64,000 nt of DNA from Dasyornis broadbenti (lineage: Eukaryota > Chordata > Aves > Passeriformes > Dasyornithidae), in NCBI GenBank assembly GCA_013397935.1, contig VZRN01011461.1, positions 2,339,363-2,403,362 on the forward strand. Reading direction: 5' to 3'. Below are positions 13,024 through 25,100 of the stretch, one piece after another (the stretch's first letter is position 1; every line of letters begins with the position of its first letter). The translations under genes and the position numbers were made by a program. The notes below the pieces were generated by a model. The model saw only the letters and a list, made by a program, of their open reading frames with translations, was not told the origin of the DNA and made no database searches.

Positions 13024-16000
13024 CATTTGACTCCAGTGTTATTTTTTTTGTAGACACCCTTCCTTTCAAATAGAAATATTCAGAAATCTTGACCTGAGAC
13101 CTGAGCAGCAGATAGATGTGATGGGAAACTTGTACTGCTGAGTTTGAGGGGAGCATGAAATTGAGGTAGACAACCACAGTTATTCCGAGCCATTCTCATT
13201 AATTCATCTCCAACCTGTGTTTCATGTCCAGTAGTGCTCTCCCTGTTGTGGACTTGTCAGTCTTTCCTCATGGAAGTGAAGAGTTTAACTGAGATTTTCC
13301 TCTTGTTCTGGTTATAATTCTCCCTGACTTCAGCTAGAAAACTCATGAACGCTGCAGATTTATACCCAAAGCTATTCCAGTATTCTGAAACTGTGAATTA
13401 TACCTCATTTCAGAACCTCTCCCCTTTCACAGGAGGTATTTTTAATACCAGGTCAATAAAGTGTTTCTCTCATGAATAAGGATATAATAAGATCATCAGT
13501 AAACTAAGGGAAAACACAAGCTCTGAGCATGGTGCATGTGATAAACAAAGGTTGAAAACAGAGCAAATTCAGGCTTATTGCTGAAACTGAAGATGAATGA
13601 CATCCTTAATCTTCCCTCCTAGAAAGAATTTTAAACTTCAGTTAAAGCTCAAATGCTAACCACAATGTTTTTCTCCTCCTAAAGATTTTTTTTCCCCCAG
13701 TTGCAGTTATCAGGGTATTTAAGGTCTTGCATGGATTTTGTAAATGGATCCTCGTAAACAGAAAGTATCATGTACTTTTATTTTGCTTAATGTTTTAATG
13801 TTATACTTTCGTGCTTTTTCTGTGTTTTATTGTTCGTGATTTACTGTTGCTGGCTTTGAGAGTGTAAAGCTGGGACTCCAGTATTGTTACACAGAATTAC
13901 GGGCATTGTTGATATCCGTGTGATAATCAGAAGCGTCTTGCCCACAGGTTTATGTGTATCCAGGTCCTGAAAATTTATATTATAGGTGAAAAAGGTGGGC
14001 TTATAAGGCAGTTTCTTTGCAGAAAGTCTATACATACAGTTAACTGTATAAATTGTCTAGAAATATGCTGTCCTTAAAGAGCACTGCATTGGAAAAATGC
14101 TCTGGAACTCAGAATAATTTGGAAAATGGGAGGACATAGGATTGAGTAACTGGTCTGGAGCTCTCCTTTAGGAGGCCAGCCTGTTTTAGGATGTGAGTTT
14201 GTATTTGTCTGGAGCAGTGATCACTTTCATTATTGTTTCCCTGTAATCCATGAAAATGAGATTTACTTTGGGTCTCTGCAATTAAAATAGAAAATAAGAG
14301 ACCTGCTGTCATGATGGGTAAACACTCAAGAGTTATAGCCTTAAAATGAAACTTTGATCTGCAAAAAGCAGCTGGGAAGCCTTTTGGAGCCTGTGAAGCA
14401 CCAGGGTGCTGCTCCGGCCCCATCCCCTCAGGATGAGCAGACTTTGCAAGTGGAGAGCAGCAGCTGCAGCCTGTGGGGTCTGTGCTGCAGCACCCCCATC
14501 CCAGCTCTGGCGATGAACATTTGCTCCTGTTTTGCCCCCCTCAGCCCCCCCAGCCAGCTGACTGATGATTTAAACTTGGCATGTGAAGCACCCAGATGTC
14601 CGGCTCCAGGAGGAGTCTCTTCAGCAGAATCATCTCCTTGACAACTCATTTTTCTTTGTCTTTTTCTTGGCTTCATAGCAGAGACCTGCTTGCATGTCTG
14701 GTGTGGGGTTTGACTGCTGCAACTCTGCTTGATCCTCCTTGATGTATTTTATTTTCCCTTAAGCTTATTAGAGGTGTTATTGCCTACAGTACAGGTCTTG
14801 GGGAGGAAAGAGTGGGTTATGAATCATGTATCTGAAATGAGGAGAAAGAGCTTCTCCTTCCTAGAATGAATTTCTGGGGTTTTTAATGTAAGTGTCAATG
14901 GGAACACCTATACTGCCATGTATGGAGCAGGTGAAATGTGGAAAAGTATCCTTAGCATCCCTATGTATATAAGACATGTGAGTTTTATAACGCTACAAGA
15001 GCAGGTACCTGACAGGAACAAATACATGGAGGAGAGCAAAAGGCCCTCTTATAGTGTCCTGCGCAGGAGGGCCCTGGGCTGGTGATATGAAGTCAGGCAA
15101 GTCGAAGTAGAGGTACCTGCAGAGGGTTTACTCTTTGGGGTGGGTGCTTGATACCTTCCAAAGCAATACAGAGGCTGCATTTTGTCTCAAACTGTTCACC
15201 CGAAGCTGCTAATTACATTTAGAAATTGCCATCCCACATGGCATTGTGTACTGTTTGTTGACAAATTCTCTCTCCTTCTGCTTTCCTCAGTAATTGTGCT
15301 TTTGATCTTCATTCTTGTTATGGATGACCAGAACATGATCTGCACATTTATCCCTCCCATGCACTCCTTGTGTTACTGTCCTCCTTTTCTCTCCCTACTT
15401 GAGGCTTGAGAGCACTTTGGGTGGAATGGCACTGATGGGACGTTGCATTCATTTCTGTGCAGCACTGATAATCTGTATTTTGGTGCTAGTAGGAATTTAT
15501 CTAGAGGTGCTTAAAATTGTAGACTCCAACGAGCGTGGCAATCTTTTTAACGATAGCACATCTACTCCTTCAAAGGCACAAAGTATTTAAGAAAATAGAA
15601 CAGCACACTGAAAGCCTCAGTGCATGCTTTCTGTCCTAACCTTAACCTGTACCAACAAAGGCAGTTCTTGTGGGTGGGAAGGTCGGCCTGCCCCCCAGGT
15701 CATGGCATGCCTCTGCTACTCTGCCGTGTTCAATCTCATCCTCCTCTGATGCTCCTCAGGAATCTCCTAAAGACGCCCTGGGTACACTTCAGTGTCAGGA
15801 TGGTGTGTTTAGACAGAAGGTAACCTACCATGGGAGCTCTCACATATATTATTCCTTGTCAACACAGACACCAAGAAAGAGATTATTTACAAATCTGTGG
15901 TGTACAATTATGATACATCCAACCTGTGATGGATTGTGCCAGTCAGACTCCTATGCTGTGTCCTTGAGACTGAACCATCTCCTTGCCCTGCTAATAATTT

Positions 16001-17379
16001 TGACTGCTTGTCTCTAAGCTGAACTGATTCGGATTCAGGTGTTTTTTGAATCAGACAGCTGAATCCCCAGAAACCGTGGAGAGAATAAAAGTCTTTCTAA
16101 TAGCCCTGCAATATCAAAGCAATGTAGTTTCCACACTTATAAATTGGTTGAAAGTACATGTCCCATTGGTAAAACTGCACACAGCACTTCTCTCTAGGCA
16201 GTTTCTCAAGCCTTCACCTTTTCTCTTCACAATGGGTGTCTCATGCTTTCAGCAGGACTTGGGGAGTGTGAAGTTCCTATGTAATCCTATTTATGATGTT
16301 CTTGCGTTGCCTACACAGACAATATTCCTGTGCCAAAATGTGTAAATCAGCCTTATACACCGCTGGAGCCTCTCCTGAGGTCCTCAGGGGGCTCCAACCA
16401 CATGGGCAGGCTGTGTGCCTTGTGCTGCTGTGGGGGCACGTGGCACCTCTCTTTTGGGAAGTGCAATTCTGCGGGGCCCTGAGGAATTACAGAGCCCTGT
16501 GGAAACAAACATATTTCTCCTGGCACCAGCAGAAAGCAGATGTTAACCTGATCAATTATCGATGAGACAGAAGGACAATATGCAAATTGTAATAGACTAC
16601 AAGCAGCATCTTGTATGTGGTGAAAAATAGAAAAGGAGAGGGAGCTTTGGTAGATGAAACAGAAATAAAAAATATACAGGCGCATGAAGCACTCAGTATT
16701 CCAGGATATATTTCTGCAAAACAGTAAATGAGCCACAATTCACTATTAAAACTGAAATGCGTTTTGCTGGCTTTACTCAGCCCACTAATTGCCCATGAAA
16801 ATTCAGGTCTGGTATTTGACACATTAATTACTCAAAAAACATTTACACTAGGGTTTGCAGAAAGGAACAAAGAGAAAATGCAACTGAGAGAATAAAAAGC
16901 TGGAAAGCGAGGGGAGGAGGATTTTAAGACAAGTCTTTTGATGCATTAATCACACGATATTCTCTGGGGCCAAGTGCTAAGCGCTGGAACACGTGGAATT
17001 GAGCAAATGCCCATTAGCTGGACGGAAACAGAGTGAGGAATGGCAGCTACCCAGCAGGCATGGTCACTGCCACCCCCACCACACCACTCGTGCTCAAGAG
17101 TTTGGGAGATGTAGAGGGTGAAACATCCTGGAGTGCAGAGACCTTCGGGAAGTGTCCACTCAGCCACTGCATTTCTCCAGGGATGCAAGGAACCGCTGAT
17201 GTCACAGCATTATTCCCACCAGGTGTCTCTGACTGTCCTCTGCAGGGTTGTGTCTTGGAAATGCTGACTTTTGAAATGTAATCACTGCTATCAGGGCATT
17301 GCCTACAGCAGACTTATCACCACCTCCTAACTCTAAGATCCCAGGCACCAGTGGAGAAACTGGGTGGTAAATCTAGAAG
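13024..17379. other. Non-coding stretch, nothing recognised
   Basis: No gene or repeat family was recognised. The segment near 14400-14640 is GC-richer with two C-runs, and its overlapping open frames look compositional. A small inverted repeat (ggccctc with gagggcc) lies near 15043-15075. Confidence 0.5.
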
Positions 17380-17720
17380 AGAGGAAAGGAACGTGAATGA
17401 TGTGCTGGTGATTACACCTCATTACAAAACCAATGCCATTTACATAGGAGTAAATAAGAGCTTAGGGGAAACTTGGTCTTTATGAAGCCTCCGAGGAATA
17501 AAAATGAATATTTTTTTCTCTCCCAGGTTCTATTGATTGCAGTGTAAAGAGTATTTATATTGTGTGCCAGAAAGGAGGGAGGGAGGTTGGTTGCTGTGAG
17601 GAGAATTAAGGCGTGAGTTACTATTGAAATTAGTACTCTTTATCGACTCAACCCAGTCATCTCCAACCATTACAGTTTCACAGAAATGTTAAACTGCTTT
17701 AAAACTTTCATTTCCCCTTT
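17380..17720. other. Possible conserved non-coding block
   Basis: CpG-poor, AT-rich sequence without repeats or open frames, containing TTTATTA-like and ATTGA-type words. It has the texture of vertebrate conserved non-coding elements (no low-complexity decay, dense factor-site-like words). This is a stylistic judgement only; conservation cannot be measured from one sequence. Confidence 0.15.
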
Positions 17721-20340
17721 AAAACTAAATTACTTTTGTGTTTTCTCTAGCAGTAGTGCCACCATAAGGCAGGCAAGTTACAGTAGAGCAAACATATAAA
17801 CAACAATCAAGGCATAATTACTAAATGGGAATCACACTTTCTAATGCTGCTTCTCCCAGCCCAGCTCTGTGTGTACTGTAATGGAAACTCTCTCCTGCTA
17901 TTTGCAATTGAGTTCTTCAAGCAGATGTCGGATATGCTTGAGCAGTTTGGGATTGTCTGGTTCACTGATTATGCAGTTCAATCCAAAGCTCTTTTACTTT
18001 TTCTCTTAAATTAAGAAAAGCCCTTTTTAGGGATAGATGGGAAACTGAATAAAATAATAAAACACATGAATATTTCTTCTATTACCTGTAGCTTTTACTG
18101 AAAATTGAAATCTTATTTTGGATTGCAAGATTCACTTTCCTCATTTTTCTACCATTACCTGATGTTTCTGTCTCAGTCATGAGCATTAATCTAAATTATG
18201 ATATGCTTTCTATGGAATGACACAACCAAATTCATCTTGGGCAAGAAAGACTATGATCCCCTAAACTCTGCTTTACAAAATATGAATTTTGCTTCCGTTT
18301 CAGATAGCTTTTCAAAATCTGTGGTGCATATCCCATTAGAGCATAGCTTCTGAACTTTCCAAGATTTATTCATCACAAATCACCCTATTCCTGTTCATCT
18401 TTTGATATTTGTCCTTAGAAAGAATTCACACTGTGCAAGCTCGAAAATGCATAAAACTAAAGTAAAGGGTCACAAATCACGTGGGCTTTCAGGTACCTCT
18501 AGATACCACAGCATCACAGCTCTCTGTCAGAGCTTCTCTCTAGACAGAGGTTGTCTTAAACTTTGATTGCAGAATTCAAAAATTACCATTGCTGTAAAAT
18601 ATTGAGCTGCATACTTTTAGTCTCATTTATTTCTATTGTTATAGAGCTTAAAGCCCTAATCAAACAGCCAGCACACCATTTGGCAAGGCGTTGTACATTA
18701 AAAGGGGAAAAAATATTCCTGTTCTCAAAGAACTTCAAATTTGCATCTCAAGGGAGAAATAGAGGAGAGTAAGAAAAAAAATCTAAACAGTACGAGAGAT
18801 GCAGTGGTATTGGGACACCAGCAGGTAGCAGTGGGATTTGTGTGGTTTGTGTGTTTGCTCCTCGTTCCAAGGGGTATTTGGAAATACACTTGGTAAATGG
18901 TTGGGAGGCAACAGAACTGGTGCTAAACTTTCTTGGGTAGGAGCTGATATGTTAAGAAATAACAGATTAGATATTGGTGACAGCAACAAGCATCATCCTG
19001 ACTTTGTTGGGCGGAGCAGTGTTAATCCAGGGCTGACCCAGTCTGGCCAAATTTCCAATATCTGTACCCAGTTGTAGAGGATTCCATGGTTTAATAGGAG
19101 GTCGGAGTTCAGAGTTTGCTAAGCAGTGAGCAGGACTGGCTTGTGGTTTGGGTGCCTTGCACCAGGACTGGGGATGGAGCTGGGATGGAGAATGGGGTTT
19201 GCTGCTCCTGCTGCCACGGTAGGGTGAGAAAGACAGAGTCGGTGACTGCTCCGTGCAAACCAAGGCTCCTAATCCCTGTCACAATGCGTGCCATGCACTG
19301 GACACCCCTGCCAAGGGCTCAGACTTTCCAGGGCTCTTCCCTTGACAGAATAAGCAAATTAACCGTGGCTATTTTGCCACCTTATTCTGCTGCCCTCCAC
19401 AACTGCCTGCTCTGCCTACAGCAAGCACTCTCTGCCAGCTCAAAACTTCCGAGGTCAGGAGTCCCAGTGCAGCTCTGGCATCTTCAGTGCCTGGGTGGTG
19501 TGAGCCCGGTGGGTGGAGGAATGTGTTCAAAACACTGGGAAAGACAGTGTTACAGTATTTTTGGGGACTGCCTTTCCAGGTGAGCCAAAAACTATGCTGT
19601 TCTCAGCCACCATTGCCTGTTATTCTGGGATTGGGGAAGGGGGCCATTTCTTTCCTGATCAATATTTTTCAGCAGATGAAAAGATAATTTCCGTTTTCTG
19701 GGAACACAATTGCAGTCTAACAATTCACTGAAGAAAACTTCAAAAATCAGCTAAACATTGTGATCAGTTGAGCCCAGAGTTTTCAGATGCTGTGTTTCAC
19801 CTCATAAAGATGGATGAAAGGAACTGAATATCTCGGTTCTTCAATCTGTTCTTAAATCTCCATCCCAAGTGCAGTCAGATATAATCACGATGCCAATACT
19901 GGTAATTTATCATTAAAGTCACAAATAACCACTTGACATTGATAGAGAAAAAGAATGTCAGAGCCCATCAGCATGCCAGGCAAGAGTCCTTATGCAGAGA
20001 CATTCCTCAATTAGGCATTGAGCTGGAGTAACTCGGACTTGACTTTCTCACACTTCCAGTCACAAGCACTTTCTGTGAGTGAGAGTGGAATCCTGCACCC
20101 AGCGCGTGCTGTGTCTGTGACAGGAATGCTTTGAGCAGTAACAGACAGCTTCAAAATAAATTAACACTCGCAGAAATCGGGAACTGCGGAAAGGCAGCAA
20201 ATCTGCCCAGAAATGGGAAGATGGGCTTTGTTCAGAGACCACTCTCCCAGCTCTGTTTGTCCTCTGCAGAAAGTTACTTAAAAGCCTTAACAAGACTTTT
20301 GGAAACAGCTGGGCATAACCCACAAGAAAATTATTTTCTC
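17721..20340. other. Non-coding stretch, nothing recognised
   Basis: The 155-codon plus-strand frame at 19116-19583 is the longest open frame in this part of the window, but it lies in a locally GC-rich stretch where several frames are open at once. It has no familiar motif, so I do not call it a gene. Confidence 0.5.
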
Positions 20341-20357
20341 TTTTTTTTTTTTTTTTT
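20341..20357 (+). repeat. Homopolymer T17
   Basis: An uninterrupted run of 17 T directly precedes ag. It resembles a splice acceptor tract, but the downstream sequence is not open for any useful length. Confidence 0.9.
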
Positions 20358-21212
20358 AGTTTTTCAACTTTGAGAAAATATTCTTGTTAAAACTGAGCTT
20401 TGTTTCACCGCTGGGAGTGAAGTGGTTGTTTCATAAGCCCTCATCTAAGAGGATCTTATGCAATAACTGAAACTAAATTCAAGGGCAGTAAAGGAACCCA
20501 AGGAAATGTGCAGCTGGACATAGCGAGATGTAGAGGGAGACTGCCTATAATTTATTTTGCAGTGTAATTGCTGTCTGATAGTCTCTAAGGATCTCTGTGT
20601 ACTTTGATCTCTACAGAGTTGGGAGCCAAACCTAATGCTGCACATATATATGCAAATAGATATAAACTTTAATGTTCAGGGGCATTGTGTCATTCACAAA
20701 ATATAATGAGCCAAATTATCCTTTTCTTATAGCGTGAGGCCAAAATTCAGCAAAGCATAGCAGCACACACTTAACTTTCATTCTGAAGGCAATGACACTT
20801 AGGTACATGCTTAAAGCTTTGCTGAATCAGACTGGACTTAAGCATCTGCTTCCACTGAGATGTTCACTGGAGGCAGTTGTTTATTTGGAACTTAAAATAC
20901 TGTTCTATTCAGAGTAATGGAAATTACAGTATTTCTTTCCTTTCTGTCTGGAAAAGAAGCATGGGAGAAAACCCAGTTTGTTCCTCAGACAAGCCCATTT
21001 TACGAAAACATCAAAATGGACTGTGTGACCCCATAAAGAGTGTGCTGCTCCTCCGAGGTCTCAGACACAGGGAACAGCAAACCAATCTTGGATGAAGGCA
21101 GCAGTGAGCCAGTCGTTTGAGCTGGAACGATCACCAAGTTGCTTTCCTTTTTGACAACAGCAGTTCTTTTTAATTAAGCTGCAATATTGTCAGAAGGCCT
21201 GAGGGACGGGCA
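20358..21212. other. Non-coding stretch, nothing recognised
   Basis: No gene, RNA or repeat family was recognised in this interval. Confidence 0.5.
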
Positions 21213-21728
21213 GGACACATGGCAGGGTGTGCTCCTGCAGCAGGGAGGGCCAGCAGCTTCCTGGGTTGTGTCAGGCAGCAGGTGAGGGAAGCGGTCCTTC
21301 CCCTCCGCTTGGCATCAGTGCCCGTGCATCTGGAGCCGTGTGGGCTGGGCTGGCTGCAAACACACAGGGACAAAATGGAACCAGCACAGGCACCAAGGCA
21401 CCAGGGGCTGGATGCACCAGGGATGAGGCGAGGCTGAGGTGATTGTTCAGCCTGGAGAGGAGGAGGGCCCCAGAGGGGTTCTACAGGTGCCTAAGGTTGG
21501 ACCAGGCTCTGCTCAGAGGGCACAGGGAGGAGGCAACAACCACGAGGTGGACTTGGGAAATGCTATCCAGACATGTGTAAGAGCTTTCTCCCCATGCAGG
21601 CGATCCATGAGGGTCCTTGGAGGTATCCCAAACTGCTCTGCGTCCAGCCCTCTCTACCTACCCCTGCTTTGGGCAGGGGGCTGGACTGGAGATAACAGCA
21701 GTCCCTTCTGACCAAAATGATTATGTGG
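21213..21728 (+). mobile_element. CR1 LINE, 5'-truncated 3' end, degraded
   Basis: On the plus strand the order of CR1 3'-region landmarks is preserved. First comes a segment like the polymerase tail (gtccttcccctccgcttggc, then gcatctggagccgtgtg). It is followed by ggctgaggtgattgttcagcctgg at about 21432-21455, then gagggcacagggagg, then the 3' end ggctggactggagataacag followed by tgattatgtg. The last word corresponds to the terminal TGATTCTGTGA unit of CR1. The copy is 5'-truncated, as is usual for CR1, and has many substitutions and small deletions. Open frames inside it are accidental. Confidence 0.88.
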
Positions 21729-22092
21729 AGAAACTTATTTTTTTTTGTATAAAACACCCCTACGGTCTCACATTTCTTTTAACTTCTTTAGCAGTGTTAA
21801 ATCTGCTTGTGTTGCACACATTTACCACAAGTCAGCACTTTTGTCACTGTCTTTGTGTTTAAATGAAGTGTTCCGACCTGGAGCCATTTGGTGAGAGAGG
21901 AGAAGTAATTATGCACCAAGCTCTTGTCGACTGCAGATTTCCCGCTCATTTTTATGTACCTAGTGATAATCTAACTCTCATAAAATTTAAGCACTGCTGC
22001 ATTGCTAGCATTTCCATTTTGCTTGGTGAATTTTTTTTGTTAATACTCTGTTGCCAATTTACTTTAAAGAGAAGCCAGAGTCTCCTTTTACA

Positions 22093-22140
22093 GATAACAT
22101 GTCTAAATTTTTCTTTTTTATGATAGCATGTCTAAATTTT
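22093..22140. repeat. Short direct duplication, period 29
   Basis: A 19-base unit (gataacatgtctaaatttt at 22093-22111) recurs at 22122-22140 with a single substitution. This looks like a small replication-slippage or tandem duplication event. Confidence 0.85.
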
Positions 22141-25100
22141 GTTTTGATACTCTCAAAAACACTAAATTGGGTGAAAAAGTCACTGGATTTTCTTTTATAA
22201 TGTTCCTCCCAAAGCAGTCAGTTGGATTATTATTCATCTGCTGACTTAAAAGTAATGTCACTCCCTGAAACTCCTTGTTCAGGCAAACTGAATTATTCCT
22301 GACAAGGATTCATCTGTGCCAGTACCGAACATTGAACAGTCATTGAAAGAATATGGAGATTTAGCTGCTTCTTTTAACATAGACAGGGTAATGAAAGCCC
22401 GTCTCACCTGTGCACTGCAGAATCCATGAGTAATTAAGGTAACCAGCCTTGATTTGTATTTGGAAAAGCTGAGTGCTTGTGAGTGGTGCTCAGAGAAATG
22501 ATCTGTAAATGAATGAATACAACTACATCGGTATTCAGCATTATTTGCTGCCACAGAGCGAAATGAAGGAGAAAACAAAAATATGGAAATGAGAAGAGTA
22601 GGTAATGTGAGAGACATCAGAAGGACAAAATCTTCCTGAGCAGTGTAAGAGCAAGGACAATTTCTTTCTATCTTCTTCCCTCTGCAATAGAACAGTTGAT
22701 GTTCTTTGTTAAAATAACCTCACAATCACTTTTTAATTAAAGCTTATGTATATGCAAAAATTTGGAAATTTTGTCAAACACTGGGAGATCTTCTTTCAGG
22801 AGATTTCCAAATCACACCTGTATGATAAAGAAATAGGGGTGATTATACAAATTTATCCACCCTCTTTGAACACAGACTCATCCTTCTTCTCCTCTTCTGA
22901 GGCACATTTAAAAATAAACTTTCCCTCTCTATCAGATTGCCACTTTACTAATTCAGGTTTAGGACTCTGTCTGTGCATTTGTACAATACTTATCACATTG
23001 AAAACAATTGAAACACACCATTGAAAAGAAATCTGTAGCTGTGATACAAGCAACATCCTTAGAAGTACAGTGAAAACAGCCAGCTCTCATGTAAAACCTG
23101 GCAGGACAGGTCAGCACTGCTACTGCTGCTCTAGGGAGCAAAGGAGGAAACCAAGTCAGACAGAGAAATTACTTGGCTGCCCACCAGACAAGTCAGGAGC
23201 AAGACCTGAAGCTTCACCTGTGTAGATGAGCCCAAAATTTTTCAAGTCCACTTCTAATTCTGGCCACATTTGTACCTGTACATAGTTGTGCTGATTTCTG
23301 TCTTTAAGCTTCATAGCACGAGTATCACCTTTGTCAGTGCACCCACTGCTAAACTCTGTCCAGCTGATAACTAATGGGGCAATAAAAAGTCTCCACCACT
23401 ATTAAACTCCACATTCCTAGAAGGTCAAAGCCTAGAGGACTTCATAACTAGGTCCACATAAAACACCAAGCTTCCTCCTATTCCTACACTGCGTTAGCCA
23501 TTAGGTTATTTCTGTGCTGTATCCTCGAGAACTGCAGGTACTCACCAGTACTGTGAGCATCTGAGAGAGCAGCGAGGCTGGGCACTCCACAGTCCCCCAG
23601 CAGCTGCAGCTGTGCCTGGGCTGAGGTTAATGAGCTGCATTTGTACAGCCCATCCCTGAGGGCAGCCACCGAGGGAGGTTCTGAAAACCCAGTGGCTTTT
23701 ATATTTTGTTCCAAGGATGAGAGAAAAGCGGTGCTCATAAAGATGAAGAGAGGAACAGCAGAAAGAGTCTGGGTTTAGGGAAATCTCTGAAAGTCAAGTT
23801 GGATAATCAAATGAATTTGTAAGGTTGGATTTAATCTGAGAGGATGAGCTGACATTTTTGACACCATGAGTTTGTGTCACGAGGCGAGGAGAGCGAGCTG
23901 TTCGGGCTGTGCTCTGTAAATGGCAATCACCAGGGTCTGGTCTCTTTTTCTGGCACGCTATTTCGGGACTTTTAGACACACCAGTTATGTTAACATGTGG
24001 TTGACGGGTGTGACGAGTGAGTCTGGAGAACCTGTGAGTACACAAAGTTCTTCAAGTGCTCATAGCCTCAGGTTTGGTCCTGAGCTCTGTCGATGACAAA
24101 TCTCTGACCTACCGTATACATTCAGAAATTTTCTTTCAAACTATTAGCTCCAAAACCAGTCAGGGAATGGGAAATTCACACTCCATTTTCTTAAAAGTAA
24201 GAAAATTTCTCACTAAGGGCAGAGTAAATCTATGTATTTGCCATCCTTTAGACCTTCTGAAGCAATTTCAGACTATCCCCTTGGGACACAATTTACTAAC
24301 CTAACCATCTGGGTAAAACATTCACCTCCAAGAGAGCCTGTAACTTTTGGCTATTACATTACTTATGTAAGGTGGCTGATGTGTGATTATTTTTCACATG
24401 TTAAATATTTTCAATAGGTCAAGCATTACTTGGGTATTTCAAAACCCCTTTCCCTTTCCTTCACAGATGCAGTGACGGCTTCCCCTGCAGAACTAAAGTG
24501 CTGTGGTAGAAAAGATGTTGCTCGGACACCAAGGGCTGCTTGGCAGCCAAGTTGTGCCAAAGCAAATCTAAACGAATCACCACTACAGCACACTTTGATA
24601 AACTCTTTCCTTTTCCAAACCGACTGGCATTTGGCAATTTCAAGCAATGTGACCCCCTACTGGAGCTATCTGGGCTTGTTCTCTCCAGTTTTTAGTTATT
24701 AATACAGACACTTTAGTTATCAAAGATTTGACAGGAATGAAGGATTGACCTCCTGCGATTGAAGATGCAGACAATCTCAGCTTGTTAAAATAATAAATGG
24801 GCACCTGTCAAAGAGACACTCTGAGCAAATGTGGCCCCTGTAGATATCTCTATTGTAGATTTTCAAAAACTCCTTCTGCTTCCTTGTATGGATATTAATT
24901 AATAATAATATTTTCTTTTATTGAGATAGATGGAACTGCTAATTACTGCTTCCCCATGAATCCCTCACTAGTACCATTTATCCTGTAATAATTAAACATC
25001 TCAAGGCAAAAAAAAATGGTTGGTTAGAAGTAGTTAGTAGAGATTTAAGTGCTGGTAAAGAATTGGCACATAAATTACTGCAAAGAAGGATGTAGGATCT

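Noticed and set aside
19116..19583. 155-codon plus-strand open frame
   Set aside because: Several overlapping frames on both strands are open in this locally GC-rich stretch, and the peptide has no familiar motif.
19630..19645. Possible G-quadruplex (GGG, GGGG, GGGGG runs)
   Set aside because: Only three G-runs lie within quadruplex distance; a fourth run is missing.
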